A stretch of DNA of 35,737 nt, taken from the NCBI GenBank assembly GCA_964358645.1, contig CAYHPW010000026.1, positions 1-35,737 on the forward strand, in the 5' to 3' direction. How positions within the stretch are numbered: the stretch's first letter is position 1; the number at the start of each line of letters is the position of its first letter. The position numbers were made by a program, and so were the translations under genes. The notes under the pieces were generated by a model. The model made no database searches and was not told where the DNA came from. It saw nothing but the letters and a program-made list of their open reading frames with translations. The stretch is from JBBTDV01 sp038042605 (GTDB taxonomy: Bacteria > Bdellovibrionota > UBA1018). Below are positions 32,652 through 35,737 of the stretch, piece after piece.

Positions 32652-34676
32652 ATGGGTTCGCAGGAAATTAGAAATCAGATGGCAGGTAACGTTAAGCCAG
32701 GTAATATCATGCGCAATATAGCGCGTTTTACACATGAGGATGGTCGTTGTTACCTTTTCGAAAAAGAAAAAATCGTGGTCGGGTCCATAGTTTCCGCTGA
32801 CATCCGCCTTGGTGGCGATGGTGTGGCGCCGATCCATTCGCTTATAGAGATCTGCGGCTCTGGTGTGGTGATATATGATCTTGCGAGTGAGAGCGGCGTG
32901 TTCGTCAACGGTAGCAAGGTCGTCACAAGCCCGTTAAATGACGGCGATAAAATTACGATTGGTCATCACAATCTAGTTTACGGCACTGGGGCATTAGAAT
33001 CGACGCCTGGAAAAGGATATGTAAAACAAGAGAAGTCTGAGGGTCATGGAGGTTTGATTCTCGAAGAAAGCGATGTTTTTGAGTCCATAATGGATTACAG
33101 ACCTTCAAGCCAGGATATGAAAGACACGCTTGAAGTGATCATGTCGTGGAATGAAACTGTCATCAATGTAGGACATTTTGTAAAATCAAAGGCCATAAGC
33201 CTGGGAAGCACGAAGAAGAACGACTTCCATATCCCGCCTGTTTTGAGTGAAGCCGAGCACAAGCTGATCGTACGATCCGGCGATGGTTATGTTCTTAATT
33301 TGGATCCTAAGATGAGCGTGGTGCTGCAGCAAAAAGGACAGCTTTCCAGGTTTGATAGCCAACCAGCGGGATCCGGACAAAACACGCAGATCGCGTTTGG
33401 TAAGGATGATTTCGCGAAAATAACTATACGTGACCTTGTTTTTTTCATAAGCAATTCAGTGGCGCCGCCAAGGCTTAAGAGAAACAGGCTCTTCGAGCGC
33501 GATCCCCTTTTTCTTAAAGTCTTCTTTTCATCTCTGGCGATGACTGCCGCTGTTATCATGGCTCTGCTTAACGCTGAAGTACCACAAACACTTGAGGCTG
33601 AACAATTGCCGGAGCGCATAGCAACTATTCTTTACCAGCCGGAAAGATTTGTTACAAAGAGGCAAGTCGTGACAGCGGCAAAAACTGCGGATACCGATAT
33701 AAAACCAGTTGAGACAAAAACAGAACCAACGCCACCTAAGCCAAAAGAAACCGTAAAAATTGACATACAACCCAATCCAGCCAACGCTCTTAAGCCTGTT
33801 CCAAAGACAATCGACGTGAAACAAAATTCAACCAAAGGCAAGGGCGCGATAAGTAAGAAGGCCGGATCTTCCGTTGCCCAATCGGAGGCCAAAGAGGGTG
33901 AGGGCGCGCGCGCAAAAGGCAAGGAAGGGCGTAGGGGTTCTAAAAATGCTCCGACCGTGGCAAAGCAGAAGCCTCAGAATGCTGCATTCAGGCCGTCACC
34001 GCAAGGTGGCGCGGGACGTGGCTCAGGCAGCAGCCAGGTGCCTAATGAGGGGAACGTTGATTTTCTTAAGGGCACAGGCGGGAAGATCGCTAACTTACTA
34101 GCAAACAGCGCGGCAAAGCTTGGTAAGGGTGGAGAGAAATTAAAAGGCTTCGGTGGGTTTACGACCGAGGGTAGTGGTGGGCTTGCGCTTTCAGGGGCTG
34201 GTAGCGGTGGTGGCGGTGACGCTGCTTCGCTCGGTGGGATTGGAGAAAAAGGCCGCGGTGGTGGGCGCGTTGGTACTGGTCTTGGTGCTGCTGGCAGCGG
34301 TGCCGGGATCATAGGTGGGCAGACGCGAGTTGTAATACGCGCGGGTGGGCCCGAGGAAACCGTTGTCATGGGCAACATAGATGCCGATGCAATAGAAGCC
34401 GCGCTGCTCGCGCACCGGGATGAGTTCAGGCTTTGTTACGAACGCGAGCTGAATGCTGAAAACCCGAAGCTGGCTGGAAGGGTCGGTACAAGTTTTGTCA
34501 TAGGATCAAGCGGGAGGGTTAATCAGGCTGGTATCGAGTCAACCACTCTTAAAAATGTAAATGCTGAAGGTTGCATTATTCAGGTGATTAAGAGGATACA
34601 ATTCCCAATCCCTCGAGGTGCCGGCATAGTGCAGGTCACTTATCCATTTAAGTTCAATGTCGTTGGCGGGGGATGA
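32652..34676 (+). CDS. gltG: FHA-TM-AgmX/PglI C-terminal domain protein, GltG-like
   Basis: 674 residues from ATG 32652 (AGGGAG seven bases upstream; two TTGs just upstream are less likely). Order: FHA domain (about 38-110) with VGS, IHSLIE and SGVFVNG...L.DGDKITIG; a second FHA-like beta region (about 165-270); a membrane segment (about 287-308, LKVFFSSLAMTAAVIMALL); a Pro/Lys-rich periplasmic linker (about 320-400) as in TonB; a Gly/Ser-rich stretch (about 440-570); and a C-terminal TonB-like domain (574-674) with paired Cys in RLCYEREL and EGCIIQV and YPFKFNV at the end. Cytoplasmic FHA domains bind phosphothreonine partners, while the C-terminus reaches the outer membrane. This is the architecture of GltG/PglI. 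It closes the cluster. Confidence 0.85.
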   Translation: MGSQEIRNQMAGNVKPGNIMRNIARFTHEDGRCYLFEKEKIVVGSIVSADIRLGGDGVAPIHSLIEICGSGVVIYDLASESGVFVNGSKVVTSPLNDGDKITIGHHNLVYGTGALESTPGKGYVKQEKSEGHGGLILEESDVFESIMDYRPSSQDMKDTLEVIMSWNETVINVGHFVKSKAISLGSTKKNDFHIPPVLSEAEHKLIVRSGDGYVLNLDPKMSVVLQQKGQLSRFDSQPAGSGQNTQIAFGKDDFAKITIRDLVFFISNSVAPPRLKRNRLFERDPLFLKVFFSSLAMTAAVIMALLNAEVPQTLEAEQLPERIATILYQPERFVTKRQVVTAAKTADTDIKPVETKTEPTPPKPKETVKIDIQPNPANALKPVPKTIDVKQNSTKGKGAISKKAGSSVAQSEAKEGEGARAKGKEGRRGSKNAPTVAKQKPQNAAFRPSPQGGAGRGSGSSQVPNEGNVDFLKGTGGKIANLLANSAAKLGKGGEKLKGFGGFTTEGSGGLALSGAGSGGGGDAASLGGIGEKGRGGGRVGTGLGAAGSGAGIIGGQTRVVIRAGGPEETVVMGNIDADAIEAALLAHRDEFRLCYERELNAENPKLAGRVGTSFVIGSSGRVNQAGIESTTLKNVNAEGCIIQVIKRIQFPIPRGAGIVQVTYPFKFNVVGGG

Positions 34677-34756
34677 GAAGGATGGCGCAGGTCAAACAGA
34701 AGATTTCGACATGTTTTAGAAGCTTCGGCGGAGTCAAAGGATTTTATAGAGTCCGG

Positions 34757-35299
34757 TCATTCATCTAATGCAGCATTAAATTCATTAAAGGCATCTATCG
34801 CGCCTTCTTTCGTACACCATTTCTTCACTTTGGTTTTATCAAAGCGAAGCTTCTTTCCGACCATCACGGCTTGTTCTAAACATTCCCGCGCTTTGAAATA
34901 TATATAAGAAGCCAGACGATCACGAATGCAATCCGTTGGCGAATAGATCTTTATAATTCTTTCTTCTGACTTTATTTCTGCTGGCTTAATTTTATAATCA
35001 TCGCCTATCCCTGGGGGGCCTGTAACAAAATCTATTATGATATGTTTGCATTTCGGATGGCTATAATGTCTGCTGTGAGTCACTTTAAATCCTATTTCAG
35101 CCATCACCTCCGGAAGCTTTGTGTTGATATAGTTTAACAAAACAAAATCTAAATCACCTGATCGGTAAGCTCCTTCGGTGTAGATAGCCACCACCGCCCC
35201 GCCAACAAGAACTGTATCAATACCATTTTTTGTCAAATGGGTTGCTACATATTTCCATAGCTCTTCTTCCGTGCAGTTAGACCAGTTTGGTTTCTTCAT
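34757..35299 (-). CDS. Nucleotidyltransferase-fold protein (AbiEii/DUF6036-like), probable toxin
   Basis: 180 residues. The core LVGGAVVAIYTEGAYRSGDLDF (31-52) has the nucleotidyltransferase signature: Gly33-Gly34, then Ser47-Gly48-Asp49-x-Asp51, with a third acidic strand IIIDFVTG further on. The spacing is that of the AbiEii/MNT group, which transfer nucleotides to RNA or protein or phosphorylate targets. The start overlaps the stop of the upstream winged-helix gene (ATGA), as in toxin-antitoxin operons. The pair resembles type IV AbiE (winged-helix antitoxin, nucleotidyltransferase toxin) with a much shorter first gene. AT-rich like its partner. Toxicity is not shown. Confidence 0.78.
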   Translation of the reverse strand: MKKPNWSNCTEEELWKYVATHLTKNGIDTVLVGGAVVAIYTEGAYRSGDLDFVLLNYINTKLPEVMAEIGFKVTHSRHYSHPKCKHIIIDFVTGPPGIGDDYKIKPAEIKSEERIIKIYSPTDCIRDRLASYIYFKARECLEQAVMVGKKLRFDKTKVKKWCTKEGAIDAFNEFNAALDE

Positions 35300-35628
35300 A
35301 AAACTGGTTTACCTTTCCTTCTTGGCCTGCGCCGAATTTTAAACAGCTGCTCTCTTTCTTTAGAAGGGATGGATTCATAGACAATCTTAATAAGTTCTAT
35401 TACCGGGCTTGTAAGAGGTGATTTTGGGTTAAATGAATAAACGCGTGTCCTCCCCATCTCCTTGGACACAAGCACGCCAGCATTTTCAAAACGCTCCAGC
35501 TGTAATTTCATAGGGTTTATAGCAGTCTGATAATCATGAGCGATAGCTGACGCATATATGCCTCCATAGTGAAACACATGCAGTAAAACCCGCTCAGCGG
35601 TTCGATTCCCAAAAATTCCTTCCAGCAT
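35296..35628 (-). CDS. Small winged-helix DNA-binding protein, probable antitoxin/autoregulator
   Basis: 110 residues. Residues 8-70 form a winged helix-turn-helix (RTAERVLLHVFHYGG, then PMKLQLERFENAGVLVSKEMGRTRVYSFN as recognition helix and wing), similar to ArsR/MarR-type and AbiEi N-terminal domains. The C-terminal tail is very basic (IRRRPRRKGK, about 98-107). It is the first gene of a two-gene unit with the nucleotidyltransferase. A 23-bp palindrome lies in its promoter, which suggests autorepression. No ribosome site precedes the ATG; the predicted transcript start is within a few bases of it, so the mRNA may be leaderless. Confidence 0.78.
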   Translation of the reverse strand: MLEGIFGNRTAERVLLHVFHYGGIYASAIAHDYQTAINPMKLQLERFENAGVLVSKEMGRTRVYSFNPKSPLTSPVIELIKIVYESIPSKEREQLFKIRRRPRRKGKPVL

Positions 35629-35634
35629 TTGTAA

Positions 35635-35665
35635 ATAGTATTAACCAATAATTGGTTAATATCAA
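35635..35665 (-). promoter_or_regulatory. Promoter of the winged-helix/nucleotidyltransferase pair with embedded operator
   Basis: Reading the minus strand: TTGATA (35665-35660) is a good -35; TAATAC (35643-35638, spacer 16) or TACTAT (35640-35635, spacer 19) are possible -10 boxes. The palindrome TATTAACCAAT-A-ATTGGTTAATA (35639-35661) fills the space between them, the classical position for a repressor. A further half-like ATTGGTAAC lies at about 35673-35681. Confidence 0.55.
35639..35661. promoter_or_regulatory. 23-bp perfect palindrome, probable operator
   Basis: TATTAACCAAT (35639-35649) and ATTGGTTAATA (35651-35661) are perfect inverted arms around one A. It sits 11 bases upstream of the winged-helix start, between -35 and -10. 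The most likely ligand is the winged-helix protein itself, as in autoregulated toxin-antitoxin operons (inference). Confidence 0.7.
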
Positions 35666-35737
35666 CTATTTATTGGTAACAACTGTGACTCAGACGCCTA
35701 AAAAAAAGCAGACGGGTGCCTGCCAGTATTTGGGTTG

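Noticed and set aside
33974..34378. Minus-strand proline-rich ORF (134 codons) opposite the GltG-like gene
   Set aside because: It is the reverse complement of the Gly-rich linker, which necessarily reads as Pro-rich; no start context.

Overview
The window is one contiguous piece of a Gram-negative bacterial chromosome, tightly packed, with genes on both strands and many 1-50 nt overlaps between consecutive genes. Signal peptides, lipoboxes, an outer-membrane beta-barrel of the Myxococcus/Bdellovibrio type, GYF_2-PilZ and FHA/AgmX-type proteins, and a Glt (gliding) gene cluster together suggest a predatory or gliding deltaproteobacterial lineage. Bdellovibrionota (Oligoflexia-like) or a relative of Myxococcota fits best. 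This is inferred from protein families, not from a marker gene; no rRNA, tRNA, IS element, prophage or CRISPR array was seen.

Layout. (1) 1-5141: a plus-strand overlapping operon. It holds the end of a WD40-type paralogue, a complete seven-bladed secreted WD40 protein, a large cytoplasmic protein with two winged-helix regions, and an exported trypsin-like protein whose catalytic Asp appears to be missing. (2) 5191-6417 (minus): a VWA-domain lipoprotein, divergent from (3) 6622-8933: a GYF_2/GYF_2/PilZ protein, an alpha/beta hydrolase and pyrE, all overlapping. (4) 8952-13815 (minus): an OPT-family oligopeptide transporter and glycogen phosphorylase. (5) 13816-18074: an AT-richer stretch of small or unknown exported proteins with long gaps and a 25-bp palindrome. 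(6) 18098-20546 (minus): purM, overlapping a secreted nitrilase-fold protein whose nucleophile Cys seems replaced. (7) 20625-26155: an AddB-like/AddA-like helicase-nuclease pair coupled by ATGA; both subunits carry a four-Cys iron-sulphur signature around the nuclease domain. (8) 26325-34676: a five-gene overlapping cluster (outer-membrane barrel, TPR protein, giant TPR protein, small membrane protein, FHA/TM/AgmX-C protein) that reads as the envelope part of a Glt-type gliding machine, without the AglRQS motor genes. (9) 34757-35628 (minus): a nucleotidyltransferase and a small winged-helix protein arranged like a toxin-antitoxin pair, with a 23-bp palindrome in the promoter.

How they work together. 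The housekeeping genes (pyrE, purM, glgP, OPT) cover nucleotide synthesis, glycogen use and peptide uptake. The Glt-like cluster would form a chain from cytoplasm (FHA) through the inner membrane and periplasm (TPR proteins) to the outer membrane (barrel). The PilZ protein points to c-di-GMP signalling. The least familiar parts are the WD40/regulator/pseudoprotease operon at the left edge and the secreted nitrilase-like protein. Many starts are TTG or GTG, so 5' ends were chosen from ribosome-binding sites and overlaps and should be treated as best estimates.
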